Shown in pieces: positions 16,503 to 26,336 of a stretch of DNA of 64,000 nt; positions within the stretch are counted from its first letter, which is position 1; each line of letters starts with the position of its first letter. This DNA comes from Pseudomonas sp. SCB32 (GTDB lineage Bacteria; Pseudomonadota; Gammaproteobacteria; Pseudomonadales; Pseudomonadaceae): the NCBI RefSeq assembly GCF_009189165.1, contig NZ_CP045118.1:1550001-1614000 (forward strand). Direction: 5' to 3'. The position numbers and the translations under genes were made by a program. The notes below the pieces were generated by a model. The model saw nothing but the letters and a program-made list of their open reading frames with translations. It was not told the origin of the DNA and did not search any database.

Positions 16503-17825
16503 TCAGCCGGCGACTTCCAGCAGTGCCTTGTCCAGGCAGTCGATGAACAGCTCGGCGTGCTCCTGCTCGAAGGCCAGCAGCGGGCGGATCTTCAGGATGT
16601 TCTCCATCGGGCCGGCGGCGCTGATCAGCACGCCGCGTTCGCGCATGGCATTGACCACGCGGCGGGTCTGGCTGGCGGCCGGGGTCTTTGCGCCGCGGTC
16701 GGTCACCAGCTCGACGCCGAGGAACAGCCCGGCGCCGCGCACGTCGCCGATCAGCTCATGGCGGTCGGCCAGTTTGCGGATGCCCTCCAGCATGAAGTCG
16801 CCGATGCGCTGCGAGCGCTCCTGCAACCGCTCGTCGCGGATCACGTCCAGCACCGCCTGGGCCGCCGCACAGGACACCGGGTTGCCGCCGAAGGTGTTGA
16901 AGTAGCGTACGTTGCGCCCGAAGCTTTCGAGGATGTCCGCGCGCGCCACCACGCCGGCGATGGGCTGGCCATTGCCCATCGGTTTGCCGAGGGTGACCAG
17001 GTCCGGCTGCACGCCGTGGCGCTGGAAGCCCCACATCGTCGCGCCGGTGCGGGCGAAGCCGCTTTGGACTTCGTCGGCGATGTAGAGCAGGCCTTCGTCA
17101 CGGGCGACCTTCACCGCTTCGGCGAGGAAGCCGGTCGGGTCGGGCAGCACGCCGTCGCTGGCGAAGATGCCGTCGAGCAGCAGCGCCGCGGGTTTGATGC
17201 CGTGGGCACGCAGGTCGGCAATGGCGGCGCGTACGTCGTCGGCCAGGGTTTGGGCGACGTTCTGCGCGCCCAGCCGATAGGCGTCTGGTGCACGCACGGT
17301 GCGGGCGTGGGCGGGCAGGGTGATGCCGCTGCCCAGGGCTGGCGAGAGTTCGGAAATGTCGCCGGTGACGCCGTGGTAGGCGAAGCGGGTGATGATCACC
17401 CCGGTGCCGCCGGTGTAGTGGCGTGCGATACGCAGGGCAAGGTCATTGGCCTCGCTGCCGGTGCAGGTGAACATCACCTGTTCGAGGCCGGCAGGGAAGG
17501 TCGAGAGGAGGTCCTCGGCGTAGTCGAGGATGCCTTCCTGCAGGTAGCGGGTGTGGGTGTTCAGCACCGCCGCCTGGCTGGCGATGGCCTGTACCACGCG
17601 CGGGTGGCAGTGGCCGATGGAGGCGACGTTGTTGTAAGCGTCGAGGTAGCGATTGCCCTGCTTGTCATAGAGCCAGACCCCTTCGCCGCGCACGGTGTGC
17701 AGTGGGCGTTCGTAGAACAGCCGGTAGGCGGGGCCGAGCAGGCGCTCGCGGCGCTCGATCAGGCGACGCTCCTCGTCGCTCAGGCGTTCGGCGTCGGCCG
17801 GGCTGTATCCGTTGGGCATGGTCAT
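16503..17825 (-). CDS. Class III aminotransferase-fold enzyme of the phospholyase clade (AGXT2L/PHYKPL-like)
   Basis: 440 residues of the omega-aminotransferase PLP fold. FTCTGSEANDLALRIAR, ITRFAYHGVTGDI, LLYIADEVQSGFARTG (PLP Asp) and TLGKPMGNGQPIAGVV (PLP Lys) are present. GKPMGNG(H/Q)P is characteristic of ethanolamine-phosphate and 5-phosphohydroxylysine phospho-lyases rather than true transaminases. Such enzymes release phosphate and ammonia from a phosphorylated amino alcohol to give an aldehyde. The adjacent upstream gene encodes an APH-fold kinase and overlaps it by 4 bp; this kinase/lyase pair is known in hydroxylysine breakdown. Substrate inferred, not shown. Confidence 0.83.
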   Translation of the reverse strand: MTMPNGYSPADAERLSDEERRLIERRERLLGPAYRLFYERPLHTVRGEGVWLYDKQGNRYLDAYNNVASIGHCHPRVVQAIASQAAVLNTHTRYLQEGILDYAEDLLSTFPAGLEQVMFTCTGSEANDLALRIARHYTGGTGVIITRFAYHGVTGDISELSPALGSGITLPAHARTVRAPDAYRLGAQNVAQTLADDVRAAIADLRAHGIKPAALLLDGIFASDGVLPDPTGFLAEAVKVARDEGLLYIADEVQSGFARTGATMWGFQRHGVQPDLVTLGKPMGNGQPIAGVVARADILESFGRNVRYFNTFGGNPVSCAAAQAVLDVIRDERLQERSQRIGDFMLEGIRKLADRHELIGDVRGAGLFLGVELVTDRGAKTPAASQTRRVVNAMRERGVLISAAGPMENILKIRPLLAFEQEHAELFIDCLDKALLEVAG

Positions 17826-18898
17826 TGATGGGGCTCCTCTTGGTTGACGCGGCAGGCGGCGAATATCTGCTCCTGGGCCTGTTCGCGGCTCAGGCTGGCC
17901 AAGCCCCGCACGCTCTGCCAGGCGTGATGGGCGTTGCGCAGGATGTAGTCACGGTTCTCGGGGTGCAGGCTGGCGCGCCAGGCGGTGATGCACAGGGTCA
18001 TGATCAGGCGCGTGGCGATCAGGTCGGCGAGGATTTCCTGCTCGGCCTCCAGCAGCGGGCGGCGCCGATGGTAGGCGGCGACCATCTCGCAGGCGGTGGC
18101 CAGCGGCGCGTCCGGCTCGCCCACCTGGTAGGCAGCGGCGACGCCGAGGTCGTTGATCAGCGGCGCGTGGACCATGTCGCCGAAGTCGAGGATGTTGCGC
18201 AACTGGTCGGGATGCGCAGCATCGACGATCACGTTGTGCGGGTTCAGGTCGTTGTGGATCACCTGGGCGCGCAGGGTCGCCTGGCGGGGCAGGGCGTGGC
18301 GCTCGAAGTTGTCGAGGAAGCGCTCGACCAGCGCACGCTGCTCGCGGCCCTCGATGTAGGTCAGCAGGCGGCGCAGGCGCGAGGCGTGCTTCATGTCCCA
18401 GAGCAGTTCGTGGCCGGACGCCGGGTGTTCGAAGCCGTCGAGTGCGATTCCCAGGCGGGCCAGGGCATCGCCGAGGCCTTCACGCAGGGCGCGGCTGCGT
18501 TGCGGCACGCGGTGCAGCGGCAGGCCGTCGACGAAGGAGAACAGGCGGGCGAGCATCGGCTGGCCGTCGACGATCACGGGAATCTGGTACTCGCCGTTCA
18601 GCGACGGGTAGACGCGTTGCACCGGCAGGGTCGGGTCGGCAGCCTCGACGCGCAGCAGGGCGCGGGTCTGGAAGTCCACTACCTGCGGGTCTTCCAGCGG
18701 GTGGGAGAGCTTCAGCAGGCGGTCTTCACCGTGGCCGTGGCTGATGTGGAAGTTCAGGTCGCGTTCGCCGGCGAGCCGGTTCAGGGTGCCGCGCTGGCCG
18801 AAATATTCTTCGGCGATCGCGGCGGCCTGGGCGTCGCTCACCTGGGCGGGGGCCGCTTCCAGCAGGTGGTCTTGAACGGGGGCGGTATTGAGGGGCAC
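17822..18898 (-). CDS. APH-fold small-molecule kinase (hydroxylysine-kinase-like)
   Basis: 358 residues of the aminoglycoside phosphotransferase / homoserine kinase II / hydroxylysine kinase superfamily. The catalytic loop is VIHNDLNPHNVIVD (about residues 213-226) and the metal site is ILDFGDM (about 238-244). The start is GTG with GGAG about 9 nt upstream. Translationally coupled to the phospholyase-like gene through an ATGA overlap. Together they could phosphorylate and then deaminate/dephosphorylate a hydroxylated amino acid such as 5-hydroxylysine or another amino alcohol. An antibiotic-resistance role is unlikely given the partner gene. Confidence 0.82.
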   Translation of the reverse strand: MPLNTAPVQDHLLEAAPAQVSDAQAAAIAEEYFGQRGTLNRLAGERDLNFHISHGHGEDRLLKLSHPLEDPQVVDFQTRALLRVEAADPTLPVQRVYPSLNGEYQIPVIVDGQPMLARLFSFVDGLPLHRVPQRSRALREGLGDALARLGIALDGFEHPASGHELLWDMKHASRLRRLLTYIEGREQRALVERFLDNFERHALPRQATLRAQVIHNDLNPHNVIVDAAHPDQLRNILDFGDMVHAPLINDLGVAAAYQVGEPDAPLATACEMVAAYHRRRPLLEAEQEILADLIATRLIMTLCITAWRASLHPENRDYILRNAHHAWQSVRGLASLSREQAQEQIFAACRVNQEEPHQ

Positions 18899-18956
18899 GG
18901 GTACTTCTCCAGCGGGTCCGGCAGGTCAATCGTGCAGCGGCCCGGCGAGTCGCGGA

Positions 18957-18985
18957 GCACCGCCCGACGCAAGGTCGGGCGGTGC
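18957..18985. other. Intercistronic hairpin between binding-protein and kinase genes
   Basis: GCACCGCCCGAC pairs with GTCGGGCGGTGC around a 5-nt loop. It lies just after the binding-protein stop codon. Read on the minus strand (the direction of the operon) it has no T-tract, while on the plus strand CTTTT follows. It likely stabilises the binding-protein mRNA or attenuates transcription into the kinase/lyase genes. Confidence 0.65.
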
Positions 18986-18993
18986 TTTTGCGG

Positions 18994-20025
18994 TTACTTG
19001 CTCGCCCAGGCGTTGAAGCGTTGTTCCAGTTCCTCGCCGTGGTCGATCCAGAACTCGGTGTCCATGGCGCGCGCGTTTTCCAGGTTCTGCGGCGCGGTGG
19101 GCAGCTTGCCGGCGATGGCCGGATCGATCAGCGGGATGGTGTTCTTGTTGGTCGGGCCATAGGGGATGTTCTCGGCGAACACCTTCTGATGCTCGGGCTT
19201 GTTGGCCAGGGCGATGAATTGCTCGGAGAGCTCCTTCTTCGGGCTGCCCTTGACGATGGCCCAGTGGTCCAGGTCGTAGATGCTGCCGTTCCACTGGATG
19301 GCGAAGTCACGGCCTTCCTTCTGCGCGGTGGCGACGCGGCCGTTGTAGGCGCTGGTCATCACCACGTCGCCAGCGGCCAGCCACTGCAGCGGTTGCGCAC
19401 CGGCTTCCCACCACTGGATGTAGGGCTTGAGTTCGTTGAGCTTCTTGAAGGCGCGGTCGACGCCTTCCTTGGTGCCCAGCACCTTGTACAGGTCGGCCTG
19501 TTTCACGCCGTCGGCTTCCAGGGCGAATTCCAGGGTGAACTTGGCGCCACGGCGCAGGCCGCGCTTGCCCGGGTACTTCTTCACGTCCCAGAAGTCGGCC
19601 CAGCTGGTCGGTGCGCTGGCCAGCTTCTTGGCGTCGTAGGTGAGGACGGTGGACCAGATGAAGATGCCCACGCCGCAGTCGCTCACGGCGGCGTCTAGGA
19701 AGTCCTCGCGCTTGCCCAGCTTGGACCAGTCGAGCTGTTCGAACAGGCCTTCGCTGCAACCGCGCATCAGTTCCGGGGACTCCACTTCGACCACGTCCCA
19801 GCTGGTCTGGCCGGTGTCGGCCATGACCTTGATCTTGGCCATCTCGCCGTTGTACTCGGCGCCCTGGACGGTCACCTTCGCCTGCTGCTCGAAGGGTTTG
19901 TAGAAGGCCTTTTCCTGGGCCACCTTGTTATCGCCGCCGAAGGACACCACGGTGAGGGTTTCGGCGTGGAGCTGGCCGGCGGCGCCGCCGGCGAGCAACA
20001 TCAGTGCTGCAACTTTCTTGAACAT
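18994..20025 (-). CDS. Periplasmic solute-binding protein of the PotD/PotF (polyamine-type) ABC family
   Basis: 343 residues with a Sec signal peptide (FKKVAALMLLAGGAAGQLHA, cleaved after about residue 21), then the bacterial extracellular solute-binding fold: ETLTVVSFGGDNKVAQEKAFYKPFEQQ, WDVVEVESPELMRGC, WADFWDVKKYPGKRGLR, IPYGPTNKNTIPL. This subfamily takes polyamines or other cationic amino compounds. The start at 20025 has GGAG 7 nt upstream; a longer start at 20055 does not. No permease or ATPase is encoded nearby, so it must use a transporter encoded elsewhere. First gene of the left-going arm of the divergent locus. Confidence 0.85.
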   Translation of the reverse strand: MFKKVAALMLLAGGAAGQLHAETLTVVSFGGDNKVAQEKAFYKPFEQQAKVTVQGAEYNGEMAKIKVMADTGQTSWDVVEVESPELMRGCSEGLFEQLDWSKLGKREDFLDAAVSDCGVGIFIWSTVLTYDAKKLASAPTSWADFWDVKKYPGKRGLRRGAKFTLEFALEADGVKQADLYKVLGTKEGVDRAFKKLNELKPYIQWWEAGAQPLQWLAAGDVVMTSAYNGRVATAQKEGRDFAIQWNGSIYDLDHWAIVKGSPKKELSEQFIALANKPEHQKVFAENIPYGPTNKNTIPLIDPAIAGKLPTAPQNLENARAMDTEFWIDHGEELEQRFNAWASK

Positions 20026-20226
20026 GCGATTACTCCAGATCGGGCCAGTGGCCACGGTAGTCAGAGGGCAGCTTCAAGAGGGGCAGGGACGGCCCTAGCT
20101 GGCAGGCCGGCCGAATTGCCCGGTGCTTCAGGGAGAGGAGCGCGGAGCGCAGGTGCGGTCGGTCATGGGATGTCCTCCGGTTTCTTGTTGTTGTGCGAGT
20201 GGGACGGAGGCATTAAAACATCTTCC

Positions 20227-20248
20227 AAAACATGATGCATCATGTTTT
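20227..20248. promoter_or_regulatory. 22-bp perfect palindrome, probable GntR operator
   Basis: AAAACATGATG is followed immediately by its exact complement CATCATGTTTT. It lies in the divergent promoter region (264 bp) between the binding-protein gene and the SDR/GntR gene pair, in an AT-rich island unlike its surroundings. A shorter related sequence TTAAAACATC sits just upstream at about 20214. GntR-family dimers bind short AT-rich palindromes in this position, and the regulator is encoded next door. Confidence 0.75.
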
Positions 20249-20289
20249 ATTCTTCTAATCGGATAACGAAACGGACAGGGGAGTGCACC

Positions 20290-21024
20290 ATGAACCAGAC
20301 TAAGACCTTGCTGCTCACCGGCGCCAGCCGAGGCATCGGCCACGCTACGGTGAAGCACTTCAACGCCGCCGGCTGGCGCGTATTCACCGCCTCGCGCCAG
20401 GACTGGAGCGCCGAATGCCCCTGGGCCGAAGGGCTGATCAACCACATTCACCTGGACCTGGAAGACATCGACAGCGTGCAGGCCAGCCTGCCGCAGATCC
20501 GCGAAAAGCTTGGTGGCCAGCTGCATGCGCTGGTGAACAACGCCGGTATCTCGCCGAAGGGGGAGCAAGGGCAGCGCCTGGGCGTGCTGGAGAGCGACTA
20601 CACCACCTGGCTGAAGGTGTTCAACGTCAACCTGTTCTCTACTGCGCTGCTGGCGCGCGGGCTGTTCGACGAGCTGAAGGCGGCCAAGGGCTCGGTGATC
20701 AACGTCACCTCCATTGCCGGCTCGCGGGTGCATCCCTTCGCCGGTGTCGCCTATGCCTGCTCCAAGGCCGCGTTGGCGGCGCTGACCCGCGAAATGGCCC
20801 ACGACTTCGGTCCGCATGGGGTGCGGGTGAATGCCATTGCGCCGGGGGAGATCGACACCGCCATCCTCTCTTCGGGGACTGAGCTGATCGTCGAGCGGGA
20901 TATCCCAATGCATCGCCTGGGCAAGCCGGAGGAGGTCGCCTCGCTGATCCACTTCCTCTGCACCAGCGGCGCCTCTTATGTGAATGGCGCGGAAATACAC
21001 GTCAATGGCGGTCAGCATGTGTGA
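20290..21024 (+). CDS. Short-chain dehydrogenase/reductase
   Basis: 244 residues with all classical SDR features: TGASRGIGHATV (coenzyme loop, about 10-21), VNNAGISPKG, the catalytic Ser in NVTSIAGS, YACSK (Tyr and Lys, about 158-162) and a C-terminal VNGAEIHVNGGQHV. The start ATG at 20290 has GGGGAG 6 nt upstream; a longer in-frame start would place codons within the operator region. It probably oxidises or reduces an aldehyde or alcohol in the catabolic pathway of the divergent genes. Followed by the GntR gene 87 nt downstream. Confidence 0.88.
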   Translation: MNQTKTLLLTGASRGIGHATVKHFNAAGWRVFTASRQDWSAECPWAEGLINHIHLDLEDIDSVQASLPQIREKLGGQLHALVNNAGISPKGEQGQRLGVLESDYTTWLKVFNVNLFSTALLARGLFDELKAAKGSVINVTSIAGSRVHPFAGVAYACSKAALAALTREMAHDFGPHGVRVNAIAPGEIDTAILSSGTELIVERDIPMHRLGKPEEVASLIHFLCTSGASYVNGAEIHVNGGQHV

Positions 21025-21111
21025 TCCTGCTGGCATCGGGCGTGCTCAGTCCGCATCATGCACGCCGGATTCCCGACTGGGCCCGATGCCGCACCACGCG
21101 ATGAGAAAGCG

Positions 21112-21786
21112 ATGAACTACCCGATCGAAGGGCTGAACCATTCCTACCTGGGCAGCGGCGTCTACGCGCTGCTGCGCGAGGCGCTGATCACCGGCCGCTT
21201 CAAACCGGACGACCGCCTGCGCATCCGCGACCTGGCCCAGCAGTTGGGCACCAGTGTGACCCCGGTGCGCGACGCGATCCTGCAGCTGGCCAAGGAGCAG
21301 GCGCTGGTGCTCAAGACGCCGCGCGATATCCGAGTGCCGCTGCTCACCCGCGAGCAGTACCTGGAAATCCGCAGCATCCGCATCGCCCTCGAAGGGCTGG
21401 CCGCCGAGACGGCCGCCACCAAGGCGAGCGCCGAGCAGCTGGAGGAGCTGGAAGCCAACATTCGCGACAACCTGGCGGCGATCCACGCCGATGACATGGT
21501 TCTGGCGCTCAAGCTCAACCAGGCCTTCCACTTCGCCCTGGCCGACATTGCCGGCATGCCACTGTTGCGCGCCTTCCTCGACAGCCTGTGGATGCGTACC
21601 GGCCCGCTGATCGCCCAGGCCTACGCCGATTTCAACGAGCGCATGGCCGTCGAGCACCACTGGGAAGTGCTGCGGGCGCTGCGCGCAGGCGACGGCGCCG
21701 CCGCGCGCGCGGCCATCCACAGCGACCTGGTCGACGGCAGCGAGAAGATGCTGGAGTTCATTGCCCAGTCCGAGGCGGAGGGCTGA
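21112..21786 (+). CDS. GntR-family (FadR subfamily) transcriptional regulator
   Basis: 224 residues. The winged helix (LGSGVYALLREALITGRFKPDDRLRIRDLAQQLGTSVTPVRDAILQLAKEQAL, about residues 10-65) is followed by an all-helical FCD effector domain with metal-binding-type residues (LRIALEGLAAETAA, NQAFHFALADIAG, EHHWEVLRALRAGD). The start at 21112 is chosen because the helix-turn-helix then begins near the N-terminus; the upstream alternative adds a low-complexity leader. It likely represses the divergent catabolic genes via the palindrome at 20227-20248. Confidence 0.9.
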   Translation: MNYPIEGLNHSYLGSGVYALLREALITGRFKPDDRLRIRDLAQQLGTSVTPVRDAILQLAKEQALVLKTPRDIRVPLLTREQYLEIRSIRIALEGLAAETAATKASAEQLEELEANIRDNLAAIHADDMVLALKLNQAFHFALADIAGMPLLRAFLDSLWMRTGPLIAQAYADFNERMAVEHHWEVLRALRAGDGAAARAAIHSDLVDGSEKMLEFIAQSEAEG

Positions 21787-21802
21787 GGTTTCGCCGGTTG
21801 GG

Positions 21803-22207
21803 CTATACCGACGCCCAGTCTTCCAGGCGCAGCCCCGGAACCCGCTCGAACTCCCGCAGGTCGTTGCTGACCAGGATCAGGCCCAGCGAACGCGCATGCC
21901 CGGCAATCATCTGGTCGTAGGGGCCGATGGGCGTGCCGGCTCTGGCAAGTTCGGTGCGCAACTGGCCCGTGTGAGCGGCTGCGCTGGCGTCGTAAGGAAG
22001 GACGTCGAGGCGGGCCGCGAAGCCCTCGACCACGGCAAGGTTCCGCTCCGGCGCAGCAGATTTTTCCGCGCCGTAGATCAACTCCATCAAGGTCACCGAG
22101 CTGATGCACAGCTGTCCGTGATGGCGATTGAAGGCATCGCGCACGGCCTGCGGTTTGTTCTTGATGGTGAAGATGCAGATGTTGGTATCGAGCAGGTACT
22201 TGAGCAT
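21803..22207 (-). CDS. vapC: VapC-type PIN-domain toxin ribonuclease
   Basis: 134 residues with an intact PIN catalytic site: D7 in LLDTNIC, E42 in MELIYG, D98 in GPYDQMIAGHA and N115/D116 in VSNDLREF, which together bind Mg2+ for RNA cleavage. VapC toxins typically cleave initiator tRNA or rRNA. Its start shares one base with the antitoxin stop (TGATG), the usual vapBC coupling. It lies head-on against the GntR gene with a 16-bp gap. Confidence 0.93.
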   Translation of the reverse strand: MLKYLLDTNICIFTIKNKPQAVRDAFNRHHGQLCISSVTLMELIYGAEKSAAPERNLAVVEGFAARLDVLPYDASAAAHTGQLRTELARAGTPIGPYDQMIAGHARSLGLILVSNDLREFERVPGLRLEDWASV

Positions 22208-22437
22208 CAGAAACCTTCCCGCTCCTGCTCGGCGGGCTGTTCCCGGTCCGCCATGAAGTCCTGGCTGACGTCCTCGCCATCGAACCAGCTGTCCCAGCTT
22301 TCACCCGCGGGGCTGATGATGCGGGTGCGGCCTACGGCGACCACATCCACGCGCTTGACGTCGTCGGGAAGGGCGACGGCCTTGGGCAGGCGTACGGCCT
22401 GGCTGCGATTGCTCTGGAAGACGGAGCCCTGGTCCAT
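22207..22437 (-). CDS. vapB: VapB-type antitoxin (AbrB/SpoVT fold)
   Basis: 76 residues. The N-terminal DNA-binding part (GSVFQSNRSQAVRLPKAVALPDDVKRVDVVAVGRTRII) is the AbrB-like swapped hairpin of VapB proteins, and the acidic C-terminus (ESWDSWFDGEDVSQDFM) is the toxin-neutralising segment with the WDSWF aromatic motif. The start at 22437 has GGAGG 6 nt upstream; a longer frame exists without an RBS. VapB normally represses its own promoter, here at 22466-22496. Confidence 0.92.
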   Translation of the reverse strand: MDQGSVFQSNRSQAVRLPKAVALPDDVKRVDVVAVGRTRIISPAGESWDSWFDGEDVSQDFMADREQPAEQEREGF

Positions 22438-22465
22438 GATCGGCCTCCATGGGGATAAAGGTGCC

Positions 22466-22496
22466 TCCATGCTAGGTGGAAGCAGGGATATGTCAA
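22466..22496 (-). promoter_or_regulatory. vapBC promoter with overlapping dyad
   Basis: On the minus strand TTGACA (22496-22491) and TAGCAT (22474-22469) are 16 bp apart, a good sigma-70 promoter. A dyad TCCA-N7-TGGA (22466-22480) covers the -10, as expected for autorepression by VapB. A repeated CATGGAGGC follows, its second copy being the vapB ribosome binding site. Confidence 0.65.
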
Positions 22497-22532
22497 TGGG
22501 ATATACGTCTCGGCTGCGCGGGATGCCCAATG

Positions 22533-22558
22533 AAAAACGGCCCCGAAGGGCCGTTTTT
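22533..22558. terminator. Bidirectional terminator downstream of braG
   Basis: AAAAACGGCCC / GGGCCGTTTTT, 11-bp perfect stem with a CGAA loop, 17 bp past the braG stop. The A/T flanks make it a terminator on both strands. Confidence 0.88.
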
Positions 22559-22574
22559 CGTGGCAGCGCGGACG

Positions 22575-23276
22575 TCAGCCGCCGAGGTACGCGTCGCGCA
22601 CCTTGGGGTTCACCAGCAGGTTGGCGCCGGTGTCCTGCATGACGATGCGACCGTTCTCCAGCACGTAGCCACGGTCGGCGAGCTTGAGCGCCTGGTTGGC
22701 GTTCTGCTCGACGAGGAAGACGGTCACGCCTTCCTGGCGCAGCTGTTCGACGATGTCGAAGATCTGCTGGATGATGATCGGCGCAAGGCCCAGGGACGGC
22801 TCGTCGAGCAGCAGCAACTTGGGCTTGCTCATCAGCGCACGGCCGATGGCGAGCATCTGCTGTTCACCGCCGGACATGGTGCCGCCGCGCTGGTTGAAGC
22901 GTTCCTTCAGGCGCGGGAATAGTGCCAGGACCTTGTCCATCTGCTCCTGGTAATCGCCCTTGCTGGTGAAGAAACCGCCCATGGCCAGGTTCTCTTCCAC
23001 GGTCAGGCGGGCGAACACGCGGCGGCCTTCCGGCACGACGGCGATGCTCTTGCGCATGATCACGGAGGATTCCTTGCCGACCAGCTCCTCGCCCAGGTAC
23101 TTGATGCTGCCCGAGGAGGCGCGCGGCGAGCCGCAGAGCGTCATCAGCAGGGTCGACTTGCCGGCGCCGTTAGCGCCGATCAGGGTGACGATCTCACCCT
23201 GCTGGACTTCCATGCTGACGTCGTGCAGCGCCTGGATCTTGCCGTAGAAGGTGGAAACCTTGTCGAACTTCAGCAT
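22575..23276 (-). CDS. braG: Branched-chain amino acid ABC transporter ATPase BraG/LivF
   Basis: 233 residues. The ATPase subunit has Walker A GANGAGKST (about 35-43), the signature MSGGEQQMLAIGRALM, Walker B LLLLDEPSLGL and the LivF-type end ENGRIVMQDTGANLLVNPKVRDAYLGG. It couples ATP hydrolysis to high-affinity uptake of leucine, isoleucine, valine and related amino acids with BraC, D, E and F. Last gene of the operon, 3 nt after braF. Confidence 0.96.
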   Translation of the reverse strand: MLKFDKVSTFYGKIQALHDVSMEVQQGEIVTLIGANGAGKSTLLMTLCGSPRASSGSIKYLGEELVGKESSVIMRKSIAVVPEGRRVFARLTVEENLAMGGFFTSKGDYQEQMDKVLALFPRLKERFNQRGGTMSGGEQQMLAIGRALMSKPKLLLLDEPSLGLAPIIIQQIFDIVEQLRQEGVTVFLVEQNANQALKLADRGYVLENGRIVMQDTGANLLVNPKVRDAYLGG

Positions 23277-23279
23277 GAC

Positions 23280-24043
23280 TCAGGCCTCCCCCAGATAGGC
23301 TTTGATCACATCCGGGTTGCCGCGGATCTCTTCCGGGGTGCCGTCGGCCAGGGGCGTGCCCTGGTTGATCACGTAGATATGGTCGGAAATGCTCATCACC
23401 AGCTTCATGTCGTGCTCGATGAGCAGGACGGTGACGCCGTGTTCAGCGCGCAACATGGCGATCAGCGCCTTCAGGTCCTCGGTTTCCCGCGGGTTCAGAC
23501 CGGCCGCCGGTTCGTCCAGCATCAACAGCTGCGGACGGGTCATCATGCAGCGGGCAATCTCCAGGCGGCGCTGCTGGCCGTAGGCGAGAGTGCCCGCCGG
23601 ACGGTTGGCGATGTCCTTGAGATTGACGATTTCCAGCCATTGCGCGGCGTAGTCCAGCGCTTCCGCTTCACGACGGCGGAAGGCCGGCGTCTTGAGCAGG
23701 CCCGCGAGGAAGTTGGTGTTGAGGTGGCGATGCTGGGCGACCAGCAGGTTCTCCACCGCGGTCATTTCCTTGAACAGACGAACGTTCTGGAAAGTCCGCA
23801 CCACGCCCTTGTGGGCGATCTTGTGGCCAGGCAGGTCCTGCACGGCTTCGCCGCGCAGGAGGATTTCACCACCGGTAGGCTGGTAGAAACCGGTCAGGCA
23901 GTTGAACACGGTGGTCTTGCCGGCGCCGTTCGGGCCGATCATCGAGACCACCTGCTTTTCCTTCACGTTCAGCGCCACACCGTTGACGGCCAGCAGGCCG
24001 CCGAAGCGCATGGTCAGGCCGTTTACTTCAAGAATGGTCTGGC

Positions 24044-24047
<4 letters not shown>
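23280..24047 (-). CDS. braF: Branched-chain amino acid ABC transporter ATPase BraF/LivG
   Basis: 255 residues with Walker [10 protein letters not shown], signature [16 protein letters not shown], Walker [14 protein letters not shown] and the LivG-type [44 protein letters not shown] tail. It forms the second nucleotide-binding subunit of the complex. Overlaps braE by 4 bp (ATGA) and precedes braG by 3 nt, so the ATPases and the permease are translationally coupled. Confidence 0.96.
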
Positions 24048-26220
<2,173 letters not shown>

Positions 26221-26291
26221 TACCTAACTCCTCGGGCGTCGCGTGAAGCGGCGCTTGTGGCGCGACGGACCCCCGGAATACTCGGATAAAC

Positions 26292-26319
26292 AAAGCCCAC
26301 TGCAGGTGCAGTGGGCTTT
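26292..26319 (-). terminator. Partial terminator/attenuator between braC and braD
   Basis: AAAGCCCACTGCA / TGCAGTGGGCTTT, 13-bp stem with a 2-nt GG spacer (so the effective loop is larger). It lies in the 116-bp gap after braC. Such a hairpin lets the binding protein be made in excess over the membrane components. Confidence 0.85.
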
Positions 26320-26336
26320 GGGCGTCGGCAGGCGGC

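Noticed and set aside
17822..18898. Aminoglycoside resistance phosphotransferase
   Set aside because: Only the fold is shared; the gene is coupled to a phospholyase-type enzyme and lies in a catabolic locus.
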